Below are positions 1 through 16,287 of a DNA stretch of 64,000 bases, in pieces. The position numbers were made by a program, and so were the translations under genes. The notes beneath the pieces were generated by a model. That model did no database searches. It was given only the letters and a program-made list of their open reading frames with translations, and was not told the DNA's origin. The DNA is taken from contig BQKD01000001.1 of NCBI GenBank assembly GCA_022834735.1, positions 62,001 through 126,000 on the forward strand. Direction: 5' to 3'. This DNA comes from Erysipelotrichaceae bacterium OPF54 (GTDB taxonomy: Bacteria > Bacillota_I > Bacilli_A > Erysipelotrichales > Erysipelotrichaceae). Positions within the stretch are counted from its first letter, which is position 1. The number at the start of each line of letters is the position of its first letter.

Positions 1-1096
<1,096 letters not shown>

Positions 1097-1353
1097 AAGG
1101 AGAAAGCGAAGAAGGTGTAAAGACGTGAGAAGGAGTTCTGTCAGGTTTTCAGGGATTGTCCTGAGAGCAGAAATCGATCTTTGAAAATCATCATACACAA
1201 ATTTGAAGAAAAGACACAATAGATAAGAAGAGAAGAGGTCTTGAAAGCAAGTTGTGGAAGATAACACTGAGAAACAGTTAAAGAAATAACAGTTTTCATC
1301 AAAAGAAGAAAAATCTTGTAGAAAGCACATTGAAAGAAACTAGAGAACCAACT
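1097..1353 (+). other. 16S-23S internal transcribed spacer, no tRNA
   Basis: About 257 bp separate the 16S 3' end from the 23S 5' end. I see no tRNA-Ile or tRNA-Ala: there is no acceptor/T-arm pattern or terminal CCA. It holds AT-rich processing leader sequence only. Confidence 0.8.
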
Positions 1354-4260
<2,907 letters not shown>

Positions 4261-4351
4261 AGAAGAGATGAAGACGTCCGCGACTTGCCAAGACCGATTG
4301 TGGAAGAGGGTGTATGGTGATTTTGAAAGATCGATGGAAAGCGTGAAGAAG

Positions 4352-4468
4352 ATCCGGTGGCGATGGCGGGGTGGAAACACCTGTACCCATCCCGAACACA
4401 GAAGTTAAGCACCCCCAGCGGCGACGATAGTTGGCCTTGCGCCTGCGAAAATAGCTCGCTGCCGGGTC
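4352..4468 (+). rRNA. rrf: 5S ribosomal RNA
   Basis: It starts about 90 bp after the 23S and contains the conserved core CCCATCCCGAACACAGAAGT. The ends CCGG...CCGG pair. Length is about 117 nt. It closes the rRNA operon. Confidence 0.95.
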
Positions 4469-4475
4469 TTTTTTT

Positions 4476-4506
4476 TGTCCTGTTTTCATACAGGACATTT
4501 TTTTGT
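4476..4506 (+). terminator. rRNA operon intrinsic terminator
   Basis: A hairpin TGTCCTG/CAGGACA with an 8-nt loop (4476-4497) is preceded and followed by T runs, directly after the 5S gene. Confidence 0.85.
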
Positions 4507-4541
4507 TTCCCGTTCAGAAATAGGGTATGATATAAGCAGGT

Positions 4542-4570
4542 TTGCACATTCCTATGCAAACGGGTATAAT
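4542..4570 (+). promoter_or_regulatory. Sigma-70-type promoter of uvrA
   Basis: The -35 TTGCAC (4542-4547) and -10 TATAAT (4565-4570) are separated by exactly 17 bp. The -35 overlaps an inverted repeat TTTGCA/TGCAAA. I see no LexA/DinR box (CGAAC-N4-GTTCG type), so SOS control is not supported by the sequence. Confidence 0.75.
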
Positions 4571-4617
4571 GGATGACGACAACAAAAATCACAAAAATAA
4601 TGGATTTAGGAGATCAT

Positions 4618-7437
4618 ATGGACAAATATATAACAATCAAAGGTGCACGAGAAAACAATCTCAAAAATGTAAATTTACGGATCCCCCGCGATAAGCTTGT
4701 CATCATGACCGGTGTATCGGGATCAGGAAAGACATCTCTCGCTTTCGATACCATCTATGCCGAAGGACAGCGGCGCTATATGGAATCCCTGTCTGCTTAT
4801 GCAAGACAGTTTTTAGGAAACAGCGAAAAGCCGGACGTAGATCAGATCGACGGGCTTTCGCCTGCGATCGCGATCGACCAGAAAACGACATCGAACAATC
4901 CGCGCTCTACTGTAGGAACGGTAACAGAAATCTATGATTACCTCCGTCTTTTATATGCCCGTATCGGCATCCCTTATTGCCCTGAACATGGCGAACCGAT
5001 TACCGGATCGACCGTTACGGAAATGGTCGATCAGATGATGGAACTGCCCGACCGCACCCGCTGTACGATCATGGCCCCGATGATCAGAGGAAAAAAGGGA
5101 ACGTTCAAAGATCTGTTCGATAAAATGATCCAGGAAGGGTATATCCGTGCCCGGATCGACGGACAGATCGTCCTGCTCGAAGAAATTGATCTGCTGGAAA
5201 AAAATAAAAAGCACGATATCGATATCGTGATCGACCGCATCGTTAAAGGAGACAACCGTTCGCGATTTTATGATTCGATCGAAACAGCCGTCAATCTGGC
5301 CGAAGGGATGGTGGATGTGCTGGCCGGCGATCAGGAAATGCTTCTTTCAAGCAATTACGCATGCAAGATCTGCGGCTTTACCGTACCCAAGCTCGAACCG
5401 AAGCTGTTCTCATTCAATGCCCCTCTGGGCGCGTGCCCGACATGCAAGGGACTAGGTATCGAACAGAAAGTCGATCTCGATCTTCTTATCCCGGACAGGA
5501 GCCGGTCGATTGCCGAAGGGGGTATCGCCTATTACAAAAATATCGTAAATACCGAAAATCTCGAATGGCAGCGCATGCAGGCTCTTCTTGACCATTACAA
5601 GATCGATATAAATATGCCCATCAGCAAGATCCCGAAGAAAAAACTCAACTATGTGTTATACGGTTCGGACGTGAAGATCGCTTATACGCTCAATTCCCGC
5701 TCAGGAATGACAAGCCGGAAAGAGGATTTCATTGAAGGGGTCGTTCCGATGATCGAGCGCCGGTTTCTTGAAACAAACTCGGCCTGGAACCGGGAATGGT
5801 ACGGTTCTTTTATCGGCGAAACCGTATGCCATACGTGCCATGGGGCCCGTCTCAACGAAAAAGTGCTGGCTGTACGCATTGGCGGAAAAAATATATATGA
5901 ATGGACACAGATGAGCGTCAAGGAAGCCCTGGAATTTATGAACACGATCGAACTGGATCCGACCGAAAGAAAGATTTCCTCTCTGATCACGAAGGAGATC
6001 CGGTCCCGTCTCGAATTTCTGAATAATGTGGGCCTCTCCTATTTGACGCTTGATCGTCTGTCCGGAACTTTGTCGGGCGGCGAACTGCAGCGCATCCGTC
6101 TGGCAACCCAGATCGGTTCGAAACTGACTGGTGTCATGTACGTTCTTGATGAGCCGAGCATCGGACTGCATCAGCGCGATAACGACCGCCTGATCGCTAC
6201 ATTGAAAGATATGCGCGATCTTGGCAATACCCTGATCGTCGTGGAACATGATGAAGATACGATGCGCGCAAGCGATTATATTGTCGATGTAGGACCGGGG
6301 GCCGGTGTGCACGGCGGACAGATCGTGGCTACCGGGACACCACAGGAAATCATGGACAATCCGGATTCGCTGACCGGTCAGTATCTGAGCGGAAAGAAAA
6401 AGATCGAAGTGCCTTCACAGCGCCGCAAAGGGAACGGGAAAAAGATCCGTATCGTCGACGCGACCCAGAACAACCTGAAAAAGGTGACCGTGGATTTTCC
6501 GCTCGGAATGATGGTCGCGGTCACCGGTGTTTCCGGTTCAGGAAAATCCTCTCTTGTGACAGAAGTGCTTACGCATGGAATCCAGCATTCGCTTGGAAGG
6601 ATGCGGATCAAGCCGGGCGCATGCAAAACGATCAAAGGAATGGAAAATATCGACAAGCTGGTCGAGATCGGCCAGGATCCGATCGGACGTACGCCTCGCT
6701 CCAATCCAGCCACGTATACAGGCGTGTTCGATGATATCCGCGATCTGTTTGCCCAGACCAGGGAAGCCAAGCTGCTTGGATATGATAAAGGACGATTCTC
6801 TTTCAATGTGAAGGGCGGACGCTGCGAAGCCTGTCAGGGAGACGGGATCAAAAAAATTTCCATGCATTTTCTTCCGGATGTATACGTCCCGTGCGACGTA
6901 TGCCATGGAAAAAGGTATAATGAAGAAACCTTGCAGGTCAAATATAAAGACAAATCGATAGCGGATGTATTAGAAATGACAGTAGAGGAAGCGGTGGACT
7001 TCTTCTCCAATGTTTCCAAGGTCCGTCATAAGCTGCAGACATTGAAAGATGTCGGTCTTTCCTATATCAAGCTCGGACAAAGTGCCACGACGCTTTCGGG
7101 GGGCGAGGCGCAGCGCGTCAAGCTGGCTTCGGAGCTGCAGAAAAAAGCGACCGGAAAAACGATGTTCGTGCTCGATGAACCGACGACCGGCCTGCATACC
7201 AATGATGTGAAGAAACTGATCGAGGTCCTGCAGCGTCTTGTCGAGAACGGCGATACCGTTGTGGTCATCGAGCACAATCTCGATGTGATCAAATGTGCCG
7301 ATTATATTATCGATATCGGTCCGGAAGGAGGAGCCGACGGAGGAAATGTTGTTGCCACCGGAACTCCGGAGCAGATCGCTCAGGATCCGGACAGTTATAC
7401 GGGACAATATCTGAAACCAATGCTGGAAAGGAAGTGA
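4618..7437 (+). CDS. uvrA: Excinuclease ABC subunit UvrA
   Basis: UvrA is the damage-recognition ATPase of nucleotide excision repair; it loads UvrB on DNA in the cytoplasm. The 939-aa product has the two ABC modules of the family: Walker [10 protein letters not shown] near residue 32, a zinc finger beginning CKICG and followed by CPTCKGLG, the first signature LSGGE, a second Walker [10 protein letters not shown], the C-terminal zinc module (CEACQGDG...CDVCHGK) and the second signature [10 protein letters not shown] chose the ATG at 4618 because TTAGGAG precedes it with good spacing and the protein then begins [16 protein letters not shown] like other UvrA. An in-frame ATG at 4573 lies just after the -10 box and lacks a site. 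hprK follows within 5 bp. Confidence 0.97.
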   Translation: MDKYITIKGARENNLKNVNLRIPRDKLVIMTGVSGSGKTSLAFDTIYAEGQRRYMESLSAYARQFLGNSEKPDVDQIDGLSPAIAIDQKTTSNNPRSTVGTVTEIYDYLRLLYARIGIPYCPEHGEPITGSTVTEMVDQMMELPDRTRCTIMAPMIRGKKGTFKDLFDKMIQEGYIRARIDGQIVLLEEIDLLEKNKKHDIDIVIDRIVKGDNRSRFYDSIETAVNLAEGMVDVLAGDQEMLLSSNYACKICGFTVPKLEPKLFSFNAPLGACPTCKGLGIEQKVDLDLLIPDRSRSIAEGGIAYYKNIVNTENLEWQRMQALLDHYKIDINMPISKIPKKKLNYVLYGSDVKIAYTLNSRSGMTSRKEDFIEGVVPMIERRFLETNSAWNREWYGSFIGETVCHTCHGARLNEKVLAVRIGGKNIYEWTQMSVKEALEFMNTIELDPTERKISSLITKEIRSRLEFLNNVGLSYLTLDRLSGTLSGGELQRIRLATQIGSKLTGVMYVLDEPSIGLHQRDNDRLIATLKDMRDLGNTLIVVEHDEDTMRASDYIVDVGPGAGVHGGQIVATGTPQEIMDNPDSLTGQYLSGKKKIEVPSQRRKGNGKKIRIVDATQNNLKKVTVDFPLGMMVAVTGVSGSGKSSLVTEVLTHGIQHSLGRMRIKPGACKTIKGMENIDKLVEIGQDPIGRTPRSNPATYTGVFDDIRDLFAQTREAKLLGYDKGRFSFNVKGGRCEACQGDGIKKISMHFLPDVYVPCDVCHGKRYNEETLQVKYKDKSIADVLEMTVEEAVDFFSNVSKVRHKLQTLKDVGLSYIKLGQSATTLSGGEAQRVKLASELQKKATGKTMFVLDEPTTGLHTNDVKKLIEVLQRLVENGDTVVVIEHNLDVIKCADYIIDIGPEGGADGGNVVATGTPEQIAQDPDSYTGQYLKPMLERK

Positions 7438-7441
7438 TGGC

Positions 7442-8395
7442 ATGAGCGAGGTAACCGTCAGAGATATAGCAGAAAAATTCGCGTGGGAAATCGTGAGCGG
7501 CGATGCGGCTGCACTGCAGCGTCCCGTGACACTGGCTGATACAAATCGTCCCGGTCTCGAGCTTGCAGGCTATTTCCCAGGGACACAGGTCAAACGGCTT
7601 GTCGTTCTTGGAGACAAGGAAATCGGATATATCGAATCGGAAATGGATGAAATATCCCAGCGTCGTGCTTTTGAATATCTGACAGGGCCGAAAACACCTG
7701 CCATCGTCGTAACAAACGGCAATCCGTGCCCGCCCATCCTGAAAGAAATCGCCAAGAGAAAAAACTTTCCGATCTGCATGGCAGACAACAAGACATCGCA
7801 CGTGATTGTCAATGTGACCAATTATCTGGATGAACTGCTTGCGGAAAGCGTCATCCTTCATGGCGAACTGATCCGGCTGTACGGGGTGGGGGTGCTCATT
7901 ACGGGCAAATCCGGAACCGGTAAATCGGAAATTGTACTGGAACTCATCCAGCGGGGCCATCAGCTTGTTGCCGATGACCGGGTCGATATTTACCGCATTC
8001 ACAATCAGCTGGTCGGACGTCCGACCCCGATGATCGAAGGATTCATGGAGCTTCGCGGCGTAGGGATCATCGACGTGGAAAAAATGTATGGTGTCGCATC
8101 GATCACCCATCAGACCAATATCGATCTGGAAATCGTCCTCGAACCCTTCAAAAGCTCTGTCGATTATGACCGGGTAGGGATCGAGGAAAAAGAGTATTCG
8201 GAAATTCTCGGGATCAGGATCCTGAAAATGCGGATTCCGGTCAGCGCAGGACGCCCGATGTCCACGATCATAGAGACGGCAGTGGCCAATTATCTGCTGC
8301 TGATCCAGGGAACCGACTCTGCCAAGGAATTTGAAGAACGGGTGCTTTCGGAAATTGCGCATAACCGTGTGGAAGCATTGGAAAACAAAGAATAG
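7442..8395 (+). CDS. hprK: HPr kinase/phosphorylase
   Basis: This bifunctional enzyme phosphorylates and dephosphorylates Ser46 of HPr and thereby sets carbon catabolite repression with CcpA. The 317-aa product shows the family layout: an N-terminal domain of about 130 residues, catalytic His140 in LHGE, Walker A GKSGTGKS (155-162), the acidic pair VADDRVD (177-182) and the C-terminal signature MRIPVSAGRP. It starts 4 bp after the uvrA stop and is probably co-transcribed with uvrA and trxB. It fits with the PTS operons and the cre-like site elsewhere in this window. The usual downstream neighbour lgt is absent. Confidence 0.96.
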   Translation: MSEVTVRDIAEKFAWEIVSGDAAALQRPVTLADTNRPGLELAGYFPGTQVKRLVVLGDKEIGYIESEMDEISQRRAFEYLTGPKTPAIVVTNGNPCPPILKEIAKRKNFPICMADNKTSHVIVNVTNYLDELLAESVILHGELIRLYGVGVLITGKSGTGKSEIVLELIQRGHQLVADDRVDIYRIHNQLVGRPTPMIEGFMELRGVGIIDVEKMYGVASITHQTNIDLEIVLEPFKSSVDYDRVGIEEKEYSEILGIRILKMRIPVSAGRPMSTIIETAVANYLLLIQGTDSAKEFEERVLSEIAHNRVEALENKE

Positions 8396-8410
8396 AATCG
8401 AGGAAAAATC

Positions 8411-9322
8411 ATGAGCGAAAAATATGATCTCATCATTATCGGGGCTGGTCCTGCCGGTATGACGGCGGCCCTGTATGCATCGCGTTCCGGCCTGAAAACG
8501 TGCATCGTCGAAAGCGGCGCGCCGGGAGGAAAGCTGCTGAAAACATTTCATATCGAGAATTATCCGGGCATCAAGGAAATGGGCGGTGCCGAGCTGGCCA
8601 TGGTCATGTTCGACCAGGCGCTTGCGTTCGGCGCCGAATACAAAGCCGGAGAAGTAGTGAAGGTCAACAAGGATAAGAGCGTCGAACTTCTTGATGGCAC
8701 GATCCTGGAATCAAACTGTGTCCTGCTGGCAACGGGAACAAAAGAGCGCATGCTGAACATACCTGGCGAACAGGAAAATGTCGGCAAAGGCGTTTCCTTC
8801 TGCGCCGTATGCGACGGAGCCTTTTTCCGCGGCAAAGATGTCGTTGTGATCGGGGGCGGAAACTCGGCTCTTGAAGAGGCAGGCTTTCTGACCCAGTTTG
8901 TCAACAAGCTGTATATTGTCATCCGGCGCGATCAGTTCCGTGCGGAAGAAAAATTTCAGCGCGAGGTCGAGGAAAACGAAAAGATCGAAATTATCAGGGA
9001 GCATGTGCCCCTCGAAGTGCTTTCGGATGGAAAGGTGACCGGGATCGTTCTGAAAAATGTTAAAACCGGAAAGACACAGACCGTGGATTGCTCCGGTATA
9101 TTCCCGTATGTCGGTTCGGATCCGATCAGCGACTGTGTCAAGGATCTGGGCGTATGCAATGAACATGGCTATGTGATCGTCGACCGGAATATGGAAACGG
9201 CTGTCAAAGGTGTATATGCGGCAGGAGATGTCGTAGACAAGCAGCTTCGCCAGGTTGTGACAGCGGTCGGAGAGGGTGCGCTGGTCGCTCAGCAGGCTTA
9301 CAAGGAAGTAAAGGAAAAATAA
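8411..9322 (+). CDS. trxB: Thioredoxin-disulfide reductase
   Basis: This flavoprotein uses NADPH to reduce thioredoxin. The 303-aa length is normal. FAD-binding GAGPAG is at 11-16, the redox pair CAVC at 131-134, the NADPH Rossmann motif GGGNSALEEA at 148-157, and the C-terminal FAD motif GVYAAGDV near 264. A GAGGAAAA site precedes the ATG. It is third in the uvrA-hprK-trxB unit. A likely partner, trxA, lies at 23417. Confidence 0.95.
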   Translation: MSEKYDLIIIGAGPAGMTAALYASRSGLKTCIVESGAPGGKLLKTFHIENYPGIKEMGGAELAMVMFDQALAFGAEYKAGEVVKVNKDKSVELLDGTILESNCVLLATGTKERMLNIPGEQENVGKGVSFCAVCDGAFFRGKDVVVIGGGNSALEEAGFLTQFVNKLYIVIRRDQFRAEEKFQREVEENEKIEIIREHVPLEVLSDGKVTGIVLKNVKTGKTQTVDCSGIFPYVGSDPISDCVKDLGVCNEHGYVIVDRNMETAVKGVYAAGDVVDKQLRQVVTAVGEGALVAQQAYKEVKEK

Positions 9323-9333
9323 TTTGAATGCGC

Positions 9334-9362
9334 TTACAGTTTGTGCTTAAATGAAACTGTAA
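9334..9362. promoter_or_regulatory. Inverted repeat between trxB and the PocR-type gene
   Basis: TTACAGTTT (9334-9342) is the exact reverse complement of AAACTGTAA (9354-9362), with an 11-nt spacer. It could be an operator for the following gene or a weak hairpin ending the trxB transcript. There is no T run on the plus strand, so I favour an operator. Confidence 0.45.
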
Positions 9363-9395
9363 AAGCATAAAAAAACAACGAGGGAGGTTTCGATT

Positions 9396-9887
9396 ATGGA
9401 TTCATTAACAGCCATTCAGCGTGCAATGGATTTTTACTATGAAATTACAGGGCTGAGATCTTATTTTGTACAAGGTGTCAACGATGTCGACAGTGCGAAG
9501 GAGAAAAACTTTTTCTGCAAGACGCTTAAGATGAGCTCCAAAGCACTGGATCACTGTGAAGCCTGCACACTGGAAAATTATACGAACGCTTTGAACAATC
9601 ATGAAATTCAAATGTATTCTTGCCATGCCGGCCTGGTAAAATGGTCGATCCCGGTAGAATTTCCTGGCGTGACAGGAGTGATCGTATCGGAAGGTGTCAT
9701 CAGCTCGCAGCAGGTTGCCGATAAAGACAACTGGATCGATTATCTGGTTGAAAAATACAATCTGCCAAGAAATATTCTGATGGAAAATTACGAGCATGTC
9801 GTTGAAATGACCGAAAAAGAAGTGGATGACAGCGTGAAGCTGCTTGTCGCTCTGCTCGATTATTACCGTTCGTTAAGCGTGGAATAA
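9396..9887 (+). CDS. Stand-alone PocR-type sensory domain protein
   Basis: The 163-aa protein resembles the PocR ligand-binding sensory domain: FFCKTLKMSSKALDHCEAC followed by YSCHAGLVKWSIPVEF and a GVIVSEGVISSQQ stretch. In this family the cysteines and the CHAGL motif line a small-molecule pocket. PocR domains normally sit in front of an AraC-type DNA-binding or a kinase domain. Here nothing follows: the last 40 residues are helical and there is no HTH. GGGAGG at 9381-9386 is a good ribosome site. The gene is flanked by an inverted repeat and a terminator, so it is its own unit. Function is unknown; it may act through a partner protein. Confidence 0.7.
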   Translation: MDSLTAIQRAMDFYYEITGLRSYFVQGVNDVDSAKEKNFFCKTLKMSSKALDHCEACTLENYTNALNNHEIQMYSCHAGLVKWSIPVEFPGVTGVIVSEGVISSQQVADKDNWIDYLVEKYNLPRNILMENYEHVVEMTEKEVDDSVKLLVALLDYYRSLSVE

Positions 9888-9903
9888 AAGAAAACGGCTT
9901 ATT

Positions 9904-9930
9904 AAAGGAGGACCCATGTCCTCCTTTTAC
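9904..9930 (+). terminator. Intrinsic terminator after the PocR-type gene
   Basis: Perfect stem AAAGGAGGA (9904-9912) and TCCTCCTTT (9919-9927), 6-nt loop, ending in TTTT. Confidence 0.8.
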
Positions 9931-10049
9931 TTTGGCAGCTGGCAGCACTGGAGAGAAGTCCGCAGCACAATCGCAATAATCGCAATGTTTAGAACAAATA
10001 ATGCAATGCGATAAATATTTTATAGATGCTAAAATGTGCGTATACCAAA

Positions 10050-10063
10050 TGGTAGCGGTTACA
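10050..10063 (+). promoter_or_regulatory. Catabolite-responsive element (cre) upstream of licT
   Basis: TGGTAGCGGTTACA matches the cre consensus TGWNANCGNTNWCA at 13 of 14 positions. It lies about 40 bp upstream of the licT start, as expected for CcpA/HPr-Ser-P repression of a beta-glucoside operon. hprK is nearby. Confidence 0.65.
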
Positions 10064-10100
10064 TTCAGCGGGAGCGTATGGCTGAAAAAGGAGATTCGTG

Positions 10101-11003
10101 ATGAACAGTTCAAATACAGATTTAAAAAAATCAGCGGTGCAGCCCCAAAATGAACGATTCAAAATAAATAAAATATACAACAATAATGTGGTTGTCGTAA
10201 AAAAGAACGGGAAAGAACAAGTAGTCTGCGGAAGAGGGATCGCGTTTTCCAAAAAAGTCGGTGATCCTTTGGATATGAGCCAGGTGACTCAGATATTTGT
10301 TCTCAAGGAAGAAAAGGATAATATCCGGTTTCAGGAAATTATTCAAAATATCCCTTTAGAATATATTGAATTGACAAACGAGATCATTGAAATGATCAAA
10401 CTGGAACTAGGTCAAAAAATAAATGATATTATTTATGTTTCTCTTTCAGACCACATTCATGCAGCCATAGAAAGGGCAAAAGAAGGAATTTATCTTCCGA
10501 ATACGATGAACTGGGAAATTGCCCATTACTATGAAAATGAATATGCTCTGGCTCTTAAAGCTCTTGAAATGATCCGAAGAAAGACCGGAATTGAACTGAA
10601 AGACGATGAGGCAAGTTTTATTGCCCTTCATATAATAAACTCGGAAAAAGAAAATTCTTCTTTGGAAGAAACGACGAAAGTCGCCCGGATCATCCGGGAA
10701 ATCCTTAAAATAGTCCGGAATCATCTGCAAAAGGATTTTTCGAATGATTCCGTTCACTTTTATCGTTTTGTTACGCACATTAAATTTTTTGCGCACAGGC
10801 TTGTGTATGACAAGCCTCATAACAGCGATAACAACAGTGAACTTCTGGAAATTATAAAAAACAAGTATCAGGATTCTTATCATTGTGTAGAAGCCATTTC
10901 AAAAATGATTTATCAAAAATACAATTATCGGGTCTTGCAGGAAGAAAAACTTTATTTAACGATCCATGTGCATCGTCTGACCTATAACAACGGTAATAAC
11001 TGA
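10101..11003 (+). CDS. licT: LicT/BglG-family transcriptional antiterminator
   Basis: This RNA-binding regulator stabilises an antiterminator hairpin in beta-glucoside mRNAs when its PRDs are in the right phosphorylation state. The 300-aa protein has the CAT RNA-binding domain (about 20-75: INKIYNNNVVVV, CGRGIAF) followed by PRD1 (His118 and His177) and PRD2 (His226 and His289), matching the four regulatory histidines of LicT. The N-terminus carries about 18 residues before the usual LicT start, an oddity. I chose the ATG at 10101 (AAAGGAG 7-8 nt upstream); a GTG sits one codon earlier. A RAT element lies directly downstream, ahead of the PTS gene. The gene is AT-richer than its neighbours. 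Confidence 0.93.
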   Translation: MNSSNTDLKKSAVQPQNERFKINKIYNNNVVVVKKNGKEQVVCGRGIAFSKKVGDPLDMSQVTQIFVLKEEKDNIRFQEIIQNIPLEYIELTNEIIEMIKLELGQKINDIIYVSLSDHIHAAIERAKEGIYLPNTMNWEIAHYYENEYALALKALEMIRRKTGIELKDDEASFIALHIINSEKENSSLEETTKVARIIREILKIVRNHLQKDFSNDSVHFYRFVTHIKFFAHRLVYDKPHNSDNNSELLEIIKNKYQDSYHCVEAISKMIYQKYNYRVLQEEKLYLTIHVHRLTYNNGNN

Positions 11004-11021
11004 GAAATCAGTGATTATATT

Positions 11022-11048
11022 GGATGGTAACATTAAGTTGGCCAAACC
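11022..11048 (+). promoter_or_regulatory. Ribonucleic antiterminator (RAT) element for LicT
   Basis: The 27-nt sequence starts GGATGGTAAC and ends GGCCAAACC, close to the consensus GGATTGTTACYGC...GGCAAAACC. It folds with GG:CC, TGG:CCA and AAC:GTT helices separated by two internal loops and capped by ATTAA, the standard RAT architecture. It lies 29 nt upstream of the EIIBCA start. I do not see the overlapping terminator with a T run that usually competes with a RAT. Confidence 0.75.
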
Positions 11049-11076
11049 TTCTATGTACTATTAGGAGGAAAAATTT

Positions 11077-14359
<3,283 letters not shown>

Positions 14360-14360
14360 A

Positions 14361-14396
14361 AAAAAGGGCAGATTCAATAGGAGTCTGCTCTTTTGC
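14361..14396 (+). terminator. Terminator of the beta-glucoside operon
   Basis: GGGCAGATTC/GAGTCTGCTC stem with G-U pairs, loop AATAG, then TTTT. A-rich flanks could let it also serve the convergent deacetylase gene on the minus strand. Confidence 0.75.
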
Positions 14397-14404
14397 GTAT
14401 TTAA

Positions 14405-15823
14405 CTAATTCTGTACCGTATGATGGGCCGGATACGATGAAGTGTCCAGGCCAAGAAATACATATCCCTGATCCTTGTAGTATTTAATGATTTCTTCAAG
14501 TGCTTCAACAGTCGTGTTCTTGGCATCCGTATCGTGCATCAGGATGTTGATGTACTGCTCATCGCTTCCTGTCGCATGCTCGACGATCTGCGCAGCAGGA
14601 ACGTTGTTGCCGCTCGCGTCGGTCGAATCGACGTTCCAGTCAAAATACTGGTATCCTTTGTCGCGAACCTCCTGAGTCAGCTCGGACATGATATGCGGCG
14701 TATACTGGGCCGAGATCATATTGCTCGAGCCGCCCGGGAAACGGATGATCATCGATTTTTCTCCGGTCAGATCTTCCACCATATCCGAGATCTGCTGCAG
14801 GTCTTTGTAGTAGGCGTCCTTGCTCGAATACAAGGTCGCATAATCGTGCGTATACGTATGCAGCCCGATCGTATTTCCGTCTTTGTACGCTTCTTTGATG
14901 TAGTCGTTGAATTCGGGATGATTGCCGGTCACGAAGAAGGTCGCTTTCGCGTCGTACTTGTTCAGGATATCAAGGATCTTTTTCGTGTTCCTGCTCGGTC
15001 CGTCGTCAAACGTCAGGTAAACGACTTTTTTGCCATAGGCCGGATCCTTTTTTACATTCAGCGGAAGCGTAATGGTATCGGAATTTCCGGACCGGTCCGA
15101 AACCGTGAAGGTCACAGTGCCTTCGCCTGGTTCCGTGGAATCGTAGGAGGAATCATCGATCTCGATCTTAGGTGAAGGATCGAACTCATCCTCGACCTTG
15201 AGCATGTCGGGCGAAACGAGCTGTCCCTGCATGATCGAAAGGGTCTGTTTCCTGTCTTTGAGCTGCGGAGCTTTCGTATCTTCCTCGCGGTAAAGGGTCG
15301 CGGTCTTCGTGACCGAATTTCCGTCTTCGTCCTCGGCCGTGACACTGACCTTGTGCTTGCCTCGTTCATCGATCGTGGCCTTGTCAAAGTCATAGGAATA
15401 TTTGATCTTTCCTGCATCTTCTGCGCTGTCCACCAGGCTTGACGGATCAAAATCGGTCGTCATGTCGATATGGGTGTCCTTGAGTGCCAGTTCGGGCGGT
15501 TTGGTATCCTTGACATTGATCCGGGCCGTTGCGGAATGATCGTTGTAGACATATTTGATCGGATATTCCCCTTTTTTGTTCGTATCGATATTTCCGTCGA
15601 TCTTCACATCGTCCTTTGATCCCCGGAATACGAATTTGATATTGGACTTCGGATCATATTTTTCCTTATATTCTGCCACTACGTCCCTGGAGTAAAGCTG
15701 CACAGGATTGAAGTTGAGATAAATAACATAAATTCCTGCAATGAGCAGGAGCGGGATACATAATACCGCAAGCAGGCGGCCAAGCCGTAATCGTCTTTTT
15801 TTCTTTTTTCTTTTCATGGTCAT
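14405..15823 (-). CDS. Membrane-anchored polysaccharide (peptidoglycan) deacetylase, CE4/NodB
   Basis: The 472-aa protein has a very basic N-terminus followed by a membrane anchor (about 17-37), so the rest is outside the cell. Residues 45-260 form about three Ig-like/DUF5011-type repeats (ending in phrases such as ADIRGKHKVSVTAEDEDGN-like and TFTVSDRSGN). The NodB domain follows with TFDDGP (271-276, metal Asp), HTYTH (322-326, metal His pair), RFPGGSS, DWNVDSTD and LMHDT. These catalytic motifs are complete. It likely deacetylates GlcNAc in peptidoglycan or another wall polymer. AAGGA precedes the ATG at 15823. It is divergent from darA. Confidence 0.9.
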   Translation of the reverse strand: MTMKRKKKKRRLRLGRLLAVLCIPLLLIAGIYVIYLNFNPVQLYSRDVVAEYKEKYDPKSNIKFVFRGSKDDVKIDGNIDTNKKGEYPIKYVYNDHSATARINVKDTKPPELALKDTHIDMTTDFDPSSLVDSAEDAGKIKYSYDFDKATIDERGKHKVSVTAEDEDGNSVTKTATLYREEDTKAPQLKDRKQTLSIMQGQLVSPDMLKVEDEFDPSPKIEIDDSSYDSTEPGEGTVTFTVSDRSGNSDTITLPLNVKKDPAYGKKVVYLTFDDGPSRNTKKILDILNKYDAKATFFVTGNHPEFNDYIKEAYKDGNTIGLHTYTHDYATLYSSKDAYYKDLQQISDMVEDLTGEKSMIIRFPGGSSNMISAQYTPHIMSELTQEVRDKGYQYFDWNVDSTDASGNNVPAAQIVEHATGSDEQYINILMHDTDAKNTTVEALEEIIKYYKDQGYVFLGLDTSSYPAHHTVQN

Positions 15824-15948
15824 AAATCATTTCCTTGTATATGAAAAATTATATACTACTTTTTTTTAAATGGGGAGATATGTGTTGGATTTGACGTATT
15901 TTGAATGAAAAAAATTTGGTATACTAAAAACAGGAAAAGAGGTAGGAT

Positions 15949-16272
15949 ATGAAACTCATATTAGCGATTTTATCGAATGAAGACAGTTCGGCCGCAAACC
16001 ATCTGCTCAATAAAAACGGGTTCCAGGTCACGAAGCTTGCCACGACCGGCGGCTTTTTAAGAGCCGGGAATACGACATTGATGATCGGCTGCGAAGATGA
16101 TCTGGTCGAAAAGGCTATCCAGCTCATTGAGGAAAGTTCCAGAAAACGAATCGAAATGGTACCGACCGCAGCCGGATACGATATGGGACGATATATGAAT
16201 CTGCCGATGGAAGTGCAGGTCGGCGGCGCAACGATCTTTGTGATCGATGTGGAACAGTTCAAGAAAGTTTAG
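15949..16272 (+). CDS. darA: Cyclic-di-AMP receptor, PII-like (DarA/PstA)
   Basis: The 107-aa protein matches the PII-like c-di-AMP binding family: MKLILAILSNEDSSAANHLL, the TTGGFLRAGNTTLMIG segment and the C-terminal VGGATIFVIDVEQF strand. It is a trimeric cytosolic signal protein in other Firmicutes. The family usually sits with tmk and holB; here it is 15 bp upstream of purD, so a link between c-di-AMP and purine synthesis is possible but only inferred. GAGGTAGG precedes the start. Confidence 0.92.
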   Translation: MKLILAILSNEDSSAANHLLNKNGFQVTKLATTGGFLRAGNTTLMIGCEDDLVEKAIQLIEESSRKRIEMVPTAAGYDMGRYMNLPMEVQVGGATIFVIDVEQFKKV

Positions 16273-16287
16273 GAAGGAAAAAGAAAA

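Noticed and set aside
1097..1353. tRNA genes in the 16S-23S spacer
   Set aside because: No cloverleaf, T-arm consensus or CCA end can be seen.
4542..4570. LexA/DinR box in front of uvrA
   Set aside because: The inverted repeat TTTGCA/TGCAAA does not match the Firmicutes SOS box.
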